64,000 nucleotides of DNA. It comes from Spirosoma pollinicola. GTDB lineage: Bacteria > Bacteroidota > Bacteroidia > Cytophagales > Spirosomataceae. The notes beneath the pieces are model-generated. The model saw only the letters and a list, made by a program, of their open reading frames with translations. It was not told the origin of the DNA and searched no databases. The stretch's first letter is position 1. Each line of letters starts with the position of its first letter. This document shows positions 25,283-32,824 of the stretch, in pieces. The stretch covers positions 5,124,609 to 5,188,608 of the forward strand of contig NZ_CP025096.1 of assembly GCF_002831565.1 (NCBI RefSeq), in the 5' to 3' direction. A program made the position numbers and the translations under genes.

Positions 25283-26317
25283 TTATTCTTCGTCATCAGG
25301 CAACGAGCGTTGATCAAAAATGTATTCGGCTGCGGCCTGCGCTTTAGAAGCGGCCTTCACGATGATCGTTCGATCGCTGGACAACAGCTTGCTGTAATGG
25401 TCGATATAAGCCGCGGCATTTTCCAGCAAATCGTCACGCTCACTAAAATCAACGCCCAAAGCATTCAATAAAAATGACGTACCTAATTCAGCAATCAGTT
25501 CTTCAAATGCGTAAGCTAATGCATTCGGCTCGCGGTTTGCCACATAGGCGGCTATCGACTCCCGGTTTAACCGCTTAGGGTGACCCGTAGCGTGAACAAG
25601 TTCATGGAACATCGTTTTGTAATAATTTTCGGGTGTCCTGAACTCGCTGATGGTTGGTAGGACAATGGAATCTCTGCGGGGTAGATAGCAAGGAGTGCCG
25701 GGGCACGTATGGGAAATCTGAATACCGTCCCGGCTCATCCGGTCGACAATCTCCTGCAATTCATTGATTTGTAGTTGTCGGTTGGTTTCAACCAGCGCGT
25801 CCAAATCGGGCAGTTTGACATCAATCCCGTCTGTCTGGTCAATATTCCAGACGTAGTAAAACCGGAATAATGGCGCTGCGCTTTTTCCTTCGGCTAATAA
25901 GGCCGCTTTTTTGTCTTCGTTAGGGAATTTCCAGAACGTAACAATATGCCCTTTTTCGCCCTTTCTGACTCGTCCGCCCAGTTGGTTAATTTGCTTTAGG
26001 GTTAAGTAATACGGTTTCTCGTACGGAAGCAGAGCCAGCAGCAACATATTAATAGACGTATAAGGCCGTTTCGAGCAGTAATTTTGCGGAAAACCATACC
26101 CATTCTTCTTGTACTGCGCTTTCCACGGGATGACTCCTTTTTCTAATTGAGAAATAATTGTTTGGGTAATTTTATCATATAAAAAAGCCATGCCAGGCCG
26201 GGCCATCTTCCCGCCCTTCGTATCGTCCGTGGCGATCAACGAAGTAGGTGGGACATAATTTTGAGTACGTTTTCCTACGTTGGATTTTTTGGCCGTTTTT
26301 TTTGATAGCGTTGTCAT
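25283..26317 (-). CDS. ArdC-type antirestriction protein / zincin metallopeptidase
   Basis: 344 residues. The N-terminal ArdC-like ssDNA-binding domain (DUF1738) is at about 45-160 (YDKITQTIISQLEKGVIPW, then RPYTSINMLLLAL and VRKGEKGHIVTFWK). It is followed by a metallopeptidase-like domain with the zinc motif HELVHATGH near residue 235 and a downstream Glu (FEELIAELG). ArdC proteins protect incoming single-stranded plasmid DNA from restriction. I chose the ATG at 26317: the -7 box of module g (26349-26357) lies inside the longer reading frame, ruling out the start at 26365. An ACTTCAC box (25243-25249) follows the stop. Confidence 0.88.
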   Translation of the reverse strand: MTTLSKKTAKKSNVGKRTQNYVPPTSLIATDDTKGGKMARPGMAFLYDKITQTIISQLEKGVIPWKAQYKKNGYGFPQNYCSKRPYTSINMLLLALLPYEKPYYLTLKQINQLGGRVRKGEKGHIVTFWKFPNEDKKAALLAEGKSAAPLFRFYYVWNIDQTDGIDVKLPDLDALVETNRQLQINELQEIVDRMSRDGIQISHTCPGTPCYLPRRDSIVLPTISEFRTPENYYKTMFHELVHATGHPKRLNRESIAAYVANREPNALAYAFEELIAELGTSFLLNALGVDFSERDDLLENAAAYIDHYSKLLSSDRTIIVKAASKAQAAAEYIFDQRSLPDDEE

Positions 26318-26348
26318 GATAAAGGGGTTTTTGCTCTTTGTTTGTAGC

Positions 26349-26431
26349 CTAAATTTACCCCCCAATCCCTTCTAATACGCTGACAATGAACGACTGATGA
26401 ATTTTCTATGAGTTACCTTTTTCCCTGTTAT
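26349..26431 (-). promoter_or_regulatory. Promoter module g for the ArdC-type gene (ATAACAGGGA ... TAAATTTAG)
   Basis: Upstream box at 26422-26431, -7-like box TAAATTTAG at 26349-26357; total 83 bp; ATG 31 bp downstream. Confidence 0.72.
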
Positions 26432-26513
26432 AAAAAATGAATCTGGTGAGGTGTTTCTTAACCCTTCCCCGCGTAATTTTTGTAGCTGGTACTTTTCTGA
26501 TTCACTAATAGAC

Positions 26514-26544
26514 ATAAAAATAGCAGACACCGTAAGATGTCTGC
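26514..26544 (-). terminator. Terminator after the parAB-like pair
   Basis: 7-bp stem GCAGACA/TGTCTGC with an 8-nt loop, followed on the - strand by TATTTTTATG; 26 bp past the stop at 26571. Confidence 0.7.
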
Positions 26545-26570
26545 CAGGATAATCGGTATGTTCCGACTTA

Positions 26571-27857
26571 CTACCTTTTCGCCCCGATTAAGTCCCAGAA
26601 TTCCTGGATCGTCATAGTGTCGGAATACTGCTCATCAATCGCACGATCATCACCCCGGAGCGTTTGCCAGCTTTGGGAAAGACCTTCACGAATTAGAAAA
26701 GAACCCCGTAGGTTAATCATAATCTCACCAGGTAAGGCCTGAAAGATCTTTTCACTCAACGCCTCACTGAGTGCCTGGCGCGAACCCGCTGGTGCGACAT
26801 CCATAGCCGTCTCACCCGTTTCCTCATCGCCTAGATCTACTGATGATTCCTCTCCTAGATCGCTGCCCGTTGCCGTTTTGGTTTCCTGGGCTAACCCCGT
26901 TGCATTGTTCATCGCCTGACGCGTATGCTCCAGGGCAGCATCGGAAAAATCGTCGTTGGCATCAGGATTTTTGCCAAACGCATTTTTAGCTGGTGCCCGG
27001 TCCTTAGGGGCCTTTTTGTTGAGTGAAACCCCTCCTTTCTCGGCAGTTTTTTTAATGCTGCTGGCCGTAATCGGCTTGCCGTCTTGCTGGCTCTGGGCTA
27101 CGGTCTTCTTCCAAATATTGGTTCGTTGATCTTCCGGCAGCTGAGCCAGGGCAGCCGCGTGAGATTCGGTGTTAGGCAAGGGAATGGGCGTGTTTTTCCC
27201 GTTAGGTTGTTCACCTTCTCCTGGTTGACCCGTTGCTTCATCCTCTTCGGGTGCTGACCATACGTAGCTTGTAGAACCCGTAGATTGCGCAGCCGTTTCC
27301 GCGTCTACTGGTTCGGCAGAATTTGTGTCATCACGGGACTCTTCTGTGTAGTCAACGTCCTCGGGTTGTTTCGCCGTTGAGGGTGATGGCTTTGTTCGAC
27401 GTACCTTCCCGGTAGGAACGGCCTGATAGCCTTCATCCGACGAATTATCTGTTGCTCTAACCGGATCAGATTTGATTTCTTCCGCAATCTGATTAACAAC
27501 TTTAGCCGCTTCGATAAGTTGATAGCCTCGATTTCGGTTGAGACTGAACCGTTCCAGCATATACTGTTCGATGGTCAGGTGAGTAGCCCGGTACAGTTTA
27601 TTTTCCTGAATTTCAATCAACGCCCGGCCGACTTCCAGAAAGGTATTCATGCCCTTATCAATCGTTGCCTCTAGCGTAACCAATCGGTCGGCTTCGGCCG
27701 CTGACAAAGTTGAGAGGGTTTTGACTGAGCTGGAACCAAACCGGCGCGTCGGCGCTGGTACATCGTTGACCACCACTTCCGGCTCCGGTTCTGGCGTTAA
27801 CGCGCTGCTGAGGACACCGCCTACCTGTTGCGAAAAATCTTTTGTTTTCTTAGCCAT
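26571..27857 (-). CDS. ParB-like partition/plasmid protein
   Basis: 428 residues directly downstream of parA. The N-terminal region (about 55-130) is helical, with TIDKGMNTFLEVGRALIEI and LTIEQYMLERFSLNRNRGYQ, a pattern seen in plasmid DNA-binding proteins related to DUF3102/KorB-like factors (helix-turn-helix near SLNRNRGYQLIEAA). A long acidic, disordered middle follows. The C-terminal ~65 residues form a folded domain. ATG 27857 is preferred over a GTG at 27866. As the partner of ParA it probably binds the centromere; the canonical ParB catalytic motif is not visible. Confidence 0.65.
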   Translation of the reverse strand: MAKKTKDFSQQVGGVLSSALTPEPEPEVVVNDVPAPTRRFGSSSVKTLSTLSAAEADRLVTLEATIDKGMNTFLEVGRALIEIQENKLYRATHLTIEQYMLERFSLNRNRGYQLIEAAKVVNQIAEEIKSDPVRATDNSSDEGYQAVPTGKVRRTKPSPSTAKQPEDVDYTEESRDDTNSAEPVDAETAAQSTGSTSYVWSAPEEDEATGQPGEGEQPNGKNTPIPLPNTESHAAALAQLPEDQRTNIWKKTVAQSQQDGKPITASSIKKTAEKGGVSLNKKAPKDRAPAKNAFGKNPDANDDFSDAALEHTRQAMNNATGLAQETKTATGSDLGEESSVDLGDEETGETAMDVAPAGSRQALSEALSEKIFQALPGEIMINLRGSFLIREGLSQSWQTLRGDDRAIDEQYSDTMTIQEFWDLIGAKR

Positions 27858-27866
27858 AATTGACAC

Positions 27867-28655
27867 TTATTTGGCGGTAGTAAGAACGGCTAGTAGCTCA
27901 TCCACTAACTGATTAAAATCCTCAGCTCCGTTACTGCCCGGATCATACTCAAATATGGATTTATGATCGGCTGCGCTTTCCATCAGGCCAATGCTCTGCC
28001 GGATGGCGGCGGTAAAGACGGGCAATTTACTGTCAACCAAGGCTTTCTTGATTTCAGAACCAAACTTCGTACGTTCCCCAAACCGATTCTTTAGAATGCC
28101 TGCTAGTTCAAGCGATCGGTTAAAATCTTTCTTGATGCGGGTCGCCTGCTTGATAATCTGGGCCAGTCCCTGGAAGGCAAAATTTTCACCCTGCAACGGA
28201 ACAATGTAGTAGTGGGCAGCACATAAGGCATTCCGGGTAAGGATACCTAGGTTAGGCGGGCAATCAATCACGACGAAGTCATAAAATGTGTCCGGTGCTT
28301 TTTCGACCTCTTCTTCGATCAAATTCCGTAGGGCGAAAAATTCCGCGTCGTTACTTAAAATGGCGTCCGAACGCTGCAGATCCAGGCTAGCGGGCAGAAA
28401 GCCAAAGGGATGCCCATTTGTCTTAGTCATCTCGATTACGTCTTCCCACTGCGCATCCCCCGTCAGCAAATCACCGACATGCTTGGATTTAGCCGGCAAG
28501 CCCACGGCCATGGTCAGGTTATGCTGAGGATCCAAATCTACCATCAGCACTGAGTGACCGCGCCGGTTGATACCGGCCGCCAGGTTAAAGGTTATCGTTG
28601 TTTTGCCCGTGCCGCCTTTGTTGTTGAATACGGCGAGAATAATTGGTTTTGACAT
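27867..28655 (-). CDS. parA: ParA-type plasmid partition ATPase
   Basis: 262 residues with the deviant Walker A KGGTGKTT (residues 11-18), motif A' VDLDPQHNLT and motif B DFVVIDCPPNLG: a standard type Ib ParA/Soj. It segregates replicons by forming ATP-dependent gradients on DNA. The companion gene follows after 9 bp. It is distinct from TraA at the start of the window. An 18-bp operator-like site lies at 28777-28794, about 120 bp upstream. Confidence 0.93.
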   Translation of the reverse strand: MSKPIILAVFNNKGGTGKTTITFNLAAGINRRGHSVLMVDLDPQHNLTMAVGLPAKSKHVGDLLTGDAQWEDVIEMTKTNGHPFGFLPASLDLQRSDAILSNDAEFFALRNLIEEEVEKAPDTFYDFVVIDCPPNLGILTRNALCAAHYYIVPLQGENFAFQGLAQIIKQATRIKKDFNRSLELAGILKNRFGERTKFGSEIKKALVDSKLPVFTAAIRQSIGLMESAADHKSIFEYDPGSNGAEDFNQLVDELLAVLTTAK

Positions 28656-28776
28656 GGTAATAAGTAACGGGGAAGAAATGCGTCAACAAAAAAACTAAGG
28701 AATATCTACATTCAGCGAAAATGGACCAACTTGTTTCAATCGGCCGCTTCTACCGGCCGGTACAACCGGGCGTATC

Positions 28777-28794
28777 GGACCAAAATTTTATACA
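28777..28794. promoter_or_regulatory. 18-bp palindromic operator-like site, copy 4 (degenerate)
   Basis: GGACCAAAATTTTATACA shares the CCAAAATTTT core and ACA end with the perfect site at 549-566 (four differences). It lies about 120 bp upstream of parA and overlaps the end of the preceding gene. Confidence 0.45.
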
Positions 28795-29612
28795 TTTCCA
28801 GCCGGTAAAGACACGACAGTTGGTTCATATACATGGTCAGGCTGTCCTATCGGAGGTGGATTAAGTAAACTCGCGTGTGGTAAAGTTGCCGGTTCCTTGG
28901 GCCGGTTCTGGGCAAATTGCCGGGCATGATCAAGGGAAAAGTCGGGCAGTAAGTTCAGGTAGGTGAACTGTTTGGCCTTATCGCTTGATTTACCACGTTT
29001 AATGCTGAGGACAAAGGGTACCATACACAAACTTCCCAGCAATTGCTTCCAGGTGTCTACCATGTTAGTGACCTGGGGAATGGTGGATTGAGCGCCATGC
29101 GTCATGATCTGCCAATACCCTACCAGGGGAAAGTCCCGAATCATAAAACGCAGGGATAAGGTCGGCTTCCAAACGATGTACTTGGCCTTATCGGGCGCAA
29201 GTCCTTTCTGTAGATGCGCTTCAATCCCTAAGGCAATATCCGGAACCTGTTGCAACGTGACCAGTTTGGTATAGCCCGGACTTCCGTCTTTAGGTCGGAA
29301 ATAAAACGTTTGGCCGTCCGAAAAGGCGTATAAATCACCTTTCCGGTCTCTGATTTCTAGCCGTACATTACAACTGGCTTCCTCCGCATCGTTGTAAAAA
29401 CAAATTGGTAACTGGCGGGGCTCCGGTCCGTACAGTTGCGTGAATAAATCCTGAGCCCGGCCACGGGGCACAAAGTAATCCGTGGCAGTTGGGTATACTT
29501 TCCCACCCTCTGTCTGCGCAAGTTTTCCTAAGCCAATTCGTCCTATTTCAGGAATAGCTTCCTGCGGAATGCCGCCAGTAGACACGGGTTGCATTGTCGA
29601 TATAATCCGCAT
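28788..29612 (-). CDS. Recombination directionality factor-like (gp3-like) protein
   Basis: 274 residues. The order EIGRIGLGKLAQ, then TDYFVPRG...LFTQLYGPEPRQLPICFYND, then FYFRPKDGSPGYTKLV and SLRFMIRDFPLVGYWQI fits the Streptomyces-phage gp3-like family, whose founding members switch serine-integrase direction. Plasmid members exist with unknown function. In this position, directly upstream of parAB, it might act in replication or element excision. No integrase gene is visible in the window. A GACCG + A-tract site lies 63 bp upstream. Confidence 0.6.
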   Translation of the reverse strand: MRIISTMQPVSTGGIPQEAIPEIGRIGLGKLAQTEGGKVYPTATDYFVPRGRAQDLFTQLYGPEPRQLPICFYNDAEEASCNVRLEIRDRKGDLYAFSDGQTFYFRPKDGSPGYTKLVTLQQVPDIALGIEAHLQKGLAPDKAKYIVWKPTLSLRFMIRDFPLVGYWQIMTHGAQSTIPQVTNMVDTWKQLLGSLCMVPFVLSIKRGKSSDKAKQFTYLNLLPDFSLDHARQFAQNRPKEPATLPHASLLNPPPIGQPDHVYEPTVVSLPAGNV

Positions 29613-29992
29613 AGTTCAATGAAGGTAAACAGGATAAACCATTTCATTATGGCTTAAATATAAAGCAATATGTGTTTTTTTTTCGGTCATTGCAACATAA
29701 AATTAAGAAATTTCTCTTCAATTTTTGATTTAATGTGCTGATTTTCATTATGTAAGCTTCGTTGCTATATACGATCATAATGATCCATAAAGAGCATAAT
29801 TGTCCGCTACTGCGGGTAGTTAACACGTTTAAGGTACGTCCGCCACCGAGGTCAATTAACCGATGTATGTTGGGGACTTGCTACGAAAATTTCACACGTC
29901 TAACGTTCGTTCAGCATAGGATGAAATTGCCTTCGGATTTGTTCTTTAGGTAGCGGGTCGGAAACGCCGATCCAACACGAAAGATAACGTAC
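29613..29992. other. Divergent intergenic region between the RDF-like and RES genes
   Basis: Contains the A-tract site at 29675-29689 for the left gene. The remainder is AT-rich to mid-GC sequence in which I see no convincing gene; a 63-codon open frame at 29762 has unremarkable composition. Confidence 0.5.
29675..29689 (-). promoter_or_regulatory. GACCG + A-tract repeated site, copy 6
   Basis: TGACCGAAAAAAAAA on the - strand, 63 bp upstream of the RDF-like gene start at 29612. Confidence 0.6.
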
Positions 29993-30979
29993 ATGAGTAG
30001 ATTGTATACACCAGCCGAAACCCTCCGCCGGCTACGGAACCGAATAGGCCATCCATGCACGGATGACTACGAAATTCGTCGGGTATTTTATGAGTTGTTT
30101 TCAGATTCAAAACTTAAATTTGCCTACGCCCCCTACATTTTTCAACATCCCCTACTCCATCGGGCCACTAAACATATCAACGAAAATTGGTTTAGTGACT
30201 CTGACGGCAGCCCACTCATCGACCGAATGCACTGTCCGGCTCCTCCCTCCGACCGGGATTATACGTTTCCTCGGAGCCGCTGCAACCTGGATAACGAGTC
30301 GATGTTTTATGGGGCTTCGGAAATGGGTGTACCCATTTTTGAGGTTCAGGCAAAGAAAGGCCATTACGTTGTGATTTCGAGCTGGGCTCATAAGTTGGCT
30401 ACCCTGACGGCCAATAATCGACCCTCTCAACCGATTGAGGTAGAAACAATCATACTGGGGGCTGAACATATTAGACGCTCACTAGATGTGAATTCGGACG
30501 AGGACAAGGACTTGTATGACCTGCTGATTAACCACGAGCCTTATTTTTCTCCATCTACCGATCAGGAAGTTCGCGACGTGGATGCTTATATCGGGCAGGT
30601 GTTTGCCGAAAAAGGTAGCAATGAAGTTTATCGATTTACCAGTACGCTGTCAAACATCCTCTTCAATGACTTTCGAGTCAATAAAGTCGCGCCCATAAAC
30701 GGGTTAATCTATCCCAGTGTCGAAAGTCAGGTAAGTGGTCATAATATCGTATTGAACGCCGACTTTGCCCATAACTCGTTTAAGTTGTGGGGAGCAGATA
30801 TGTACTATGTACAGGAACATGACGTACATCAATCATTATTTGGTCTTCGGAAGATAAAGTCAATTAAGTATGATCCCGCTGGTAAGCATGAATGGGTGGG
30901 GGTAAGTCCTGCTGATGCAAAAAAACTGTACTGGTTGTCGCCCGCGACAAAACGGGTCTACGCCGAGCCAATAAGTTAG
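29993..30979 (+). CDS. RES-domain protein (putative NAD+-targeting toxin family)
   Basis: 328 residues with RES-domain features. The Arg-containing segment RSRCNLDNESMFYGASEMGVPIFEV is near residues 100-125, and VYRFTSTLSNILF is followed by INGLIYPSVESQVSGHNIVL near 235-260, where the conserved G-[IL]-x-Y-P-S-V-x-S lies. RES proteins of RES-Xre toxin-antitoxin pairs degrade NAD+, but longer RES proteins of this kind often occur alone. No Xre antitoxin gene is adjacent: the gene is single, on the + strand, followed after 3 bp by a convergent gene. Toxicity is therefore uncertain. Confidence 0.68.
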   Translation: MSRLYTPAETLRRLRNRIGHPCTDDYEIRRVFYELFSDSKLKFAYAPYIFQHPLLHRATKHINENWFSDSDGSPLIDRMHCPAPPSDRDYTFPRSRCNLDNESMFYGASEMGVPIFEVQAKKGHYVVISSWAHKLATLTANNRPSQPIEVETIILGAEHIRRSLDVNSDEDKDLYDLLINHEPYFSPSTDQEVRDVDAYIGQVFAEKGSNEVYRFTSTLSNILFNDFRVNKVAPINGLIYPSVESQVSGHNIVLNADFAHNSFKLWGADMYYVQEHDVHQSLFGLRKIKSIKYDPAGKHEWVGVSPADAKKLYWLSPATKRVYAEPIS

Positions 30980-30982
30980 TTA

Positions 30983-31213
30983 TCATTTTACTGGTACTAA
31001 GTCATAAGTAGTTACCTCGCTTACCAGGCTATCGGGCTGTTCGTGCTGACAGCAGCCACAAACCAGGCAGAAGGAAGCTAGCTTTGAATGAACAAACCGC
31101 TCTGGACAAGTGCAGTTCCAGAAGTGAGAATTGGTCAGTAACGGTGATTCAGGGGCTACCGGACGTAATTTTCCGGAGATGATTGGGGGTCGAAAAACAG
31201 TGGAGGTAAGCAT
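30983..31213 (-). CDS. Small Cys-rich protein, 76 aa
   Basis: Contains a CTC...CLVCGCC cluster (residues ~34-56, six cysteines plus a His), which might bind zinc or an iron-sulfur cluster. A good ribosome-binding sequence (AAGAAGGA) precedes the ATG at 31213, and promoter module h (31235-31317) lies just upstream; both support a real gene. Function unknown. It converges with the RES gene, 3 bp apart. Confidence 0.65.
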   Translation of the reverse strand: MLTSTVFRPPIISGKLRPVAPESPLLTNSHFWNCTCPERFVHSKLASFCLVCGCCQHEQPDSLVSEVTTYDLVPVK

Positions 31214-31234
31214 AATTCCTTCTTTTTTGATAGT

Positions 31235-31317
31235 CGGAAGATACGTTCTGACTAGGATGAAAATCGATCAATGAAGGCTATAAAGGAGTAATTTATATCA
31301 GTTCCTTCCCCCGTTAT
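31235..31317 (-). promoter_or_regulatory. Promoter module h (ATAACGGGGG ... TATCTTCCG)
   Basis: Upstream box at 31308-31317, -7-like box TATCTTCCG at 31235-31243; total 83 bp. A CCGGCT/AGCCGG hairpin abuts the upstream box. The ATG is 21 bp downstream. Confidence 0.7.
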
Positions 31318-31473
31318 ACCCCGGCTTTTTAGCCGGATTAAGTGGATAAGTGCTGTAAAACGATACTAGGTGAAGTAGTAGGTTTGGCGCTGGTCATTGG
31401 GCTAAAGGCTTTGCCTGATGTGGCCGGTGATGAGCGCTAAACTTACTTTACTTGAAACGAGGCTGTGTAGCCT

Positions 31474-31815
31474 TTAACGTCCTTCGTAGCGGTTATGGAG
31501 CTTCAGAAATCCCTTGAAATGCGCAGCAAAATCGGGTTGATCGCTGTAAACCCAGTCCCCACTAGCCATAAGGTGTTTTTTCTCATGACCAACTGGCCGT
31601 AGATGGGGGGCGTATTCATCGCCTAACGCACTTGGTTCAAGGTAAACGGCGGGGCATCGCTCCGAGACAAATGCATTCCCGGTGATGCCTTCACCGACAA
31701 TGACGACGCTATCGACGTGACCCAGCAAATGGCGCTCATTGGGTCCATAATGACGATAGATTTGAGCACGGATGCCGTTTTGTTTTTGAAGAGCGGGGGT
31801 AAGAACAGGCTGCAT
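31474..31815 (-). CDS. Hypothetical protein, 113 aa
   Basis: Soluble small protein with strands (VDSVVIVGEGITGNAFV) and a His-rich C-terminal half; no recognised family. It is transcribed from module i (31844-31926) and followed by an ACTTCAC box (31370-31376) 98 bp past the stop. The gene has the stand-alone cassette layout of its neighbours. Confidence 0.62.
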   Translation of the reverse strand: MQPVLTPALQKQNGIRAQIYRHYGPNERHLLGHVDSVVIVGEGITGNAFVSERCPAVYLEPSALGDEYAPHLRPVGHEKKHLMASGDWVYSDQPDFAAHFKGFLKLHNRYEGR

Positions 31816-31843
31816 AGCGGAGTTGTGGCTGATTTTCTATACC

Positions 31844-31926
31844 CTAAAGATCTTCAGAACAGGCCGTTGCCTGGGGGTTAAGGGAAACTCGTTATTACCT
31901 GCGCAATGTCCCCTTTCCCCTGTTAT
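31844..31926 (-). promoter_or_regulatory. Promoter module i (ATAACAGGGG ... GATCTTTAG)
   Basis: Upstream box at 31917-31926, -7-like box GATCTTTAG at 31844-31852; total 83 bp; ATG 28 bp downstream. Confidence 0.7.
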
Positions 31927-32064
31927 AATAGGCGTAGCCTTCTTACCGACTATCACCACGGATGATTAGTCATGCCCTTTGTCCTTTGAGTAGGTGAAGT
32001 GAAGCAAGCATGACCGGCTTCAAACGGTCATCAACTGAATACCTATCCTAGAAACCCTTTACTG

Positions 32065-32292
32065 TTACTCCACAGATAAACCCACCGCGGCGGCGGACCG
32101 CTCAAAGACGTCATTTTCTTGCGGATCATTCACCTCAATAGTAAACTTATCCAGTACCAGTTCTCCCAGGCCCGTTAAGTTTACGTCCTCATCCTGGTTA
32201 GGATTGTAATTGCCCGATAAGGTTTGGTCAATTTGATACAGTTCATTCAGGAACTGGTAAACGGCTTGCTGGGTCAGGGACTTCGTCTTCAT
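32065..32292 (-). CDS. Hypothetical acidic protein, 75 aa
   Basis: Short acidic protein (YQIDQTLSGNYNPNQDEDVN). No family recognised. It lies 75 bp after the 100-aa gene and has no promoter module of its own, so the two may be co-transcribed from module j. An ACTTCAC box (31994-32000) lies 65 bp past its stop. Confidence 0.55.
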   Translation of the reverse strand: MKTKSLTQQAVYQFLNELYQIDQTLSGNYNPNQDEDVNLTGLGELVLDKFTIEVNDPQENDVFERSAAAVGLSVE

Positions 32293-32367
32293 AACAGGGC
32301 GTAAGGGTTTAGTACTGAATCGGCACTGGTTTATAACTTTCTTTTAGGCACTACCCGTCAGTAGGTA

Positions 32368-32670
32368 TTACCTGAATAAGTGAGCAGGTAAGTTTTTAGG
32401 TGGTACCAGCTTTTTTCTATTCTTACGCCAGCGGGTGAAAAAAGCCGTATTATTTTTAAAAAACCAGAGCTGAATTTGAATAAACTCACGGGCAAACTTC
32501 CTCGACACCTTATTATCCGATAGTAACTTTTTGTAAATCGGCTCATTCGCCTTAACCCGCTCGGCATTGGTGTTAATCCGGTGATGAATTAATAGACGGT
32601 ACTTTTCTCGCACTTGAAGGGGCTGTTTATAACTACCAAAGTTTAAGCCTTCAAACGGTATTTTGCTCAT
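32368..32670 (-). CDS. Hypothetical basic protein, 100 aa
   Basis: Lys/Arg-rich helical protein (REKYRLLIHHRINTNAERVK, FTRWRKNRKKLVPPKN). The strong positive charge suggests nucleic-acid or membrane binding, unproven. It is transcribed from module j (32692-32774). It may form a two-gene unit with the next small gene. Confidence 0.6.
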   Translation of the reverse strand: MSKIPFEGLNFGSYKQPLQVREKYRLLIHHRINTNAERVKANEPIYKKLLSDNKVSRKFAREFIQIQLWFFKNNTAFFTRWRKNRKKLVPPKNLPAHLFR

Positions 32671-32691
32671 AACGATCAGGTGTTTACCTTC

Positions 32692-32774
32692 CTAAAAATA
32701 CGATATATGGTGGGAGCAGTTGATTACAATAGGGGGTAGCTGCGGCTTATAGTCAAGTTTTATTCCCCTGTTTT
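32692..32774 (-). promoter_or_regulatory. Promoter module j (AAAACAGGGG ... TATTTTTAG)
   Basis: Upstream box at 32765-32774 (AAAACAGGGG), -7-like box TATTTTTAG at 32692-32700; total 83 bp; ATG 21 bp downstream. The ACTTCAC box of the preceding gene is 16 bp away (32791-32797). Confidence 0.7.
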
Positions 32775-32824
32775 AGTATTGCCTGAATTCGTGAAGTGAG
32801 GTAGCCAAGTCTCCATCGGGTTAG

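Noticed and set aside
32291..32304. ATAACAGGGC at the start of the 75-aa gene as a further promoter module
   Set aside because: It lies in the opposite orientation, overlaps the start codon, and has no -7 box at the expected distance.
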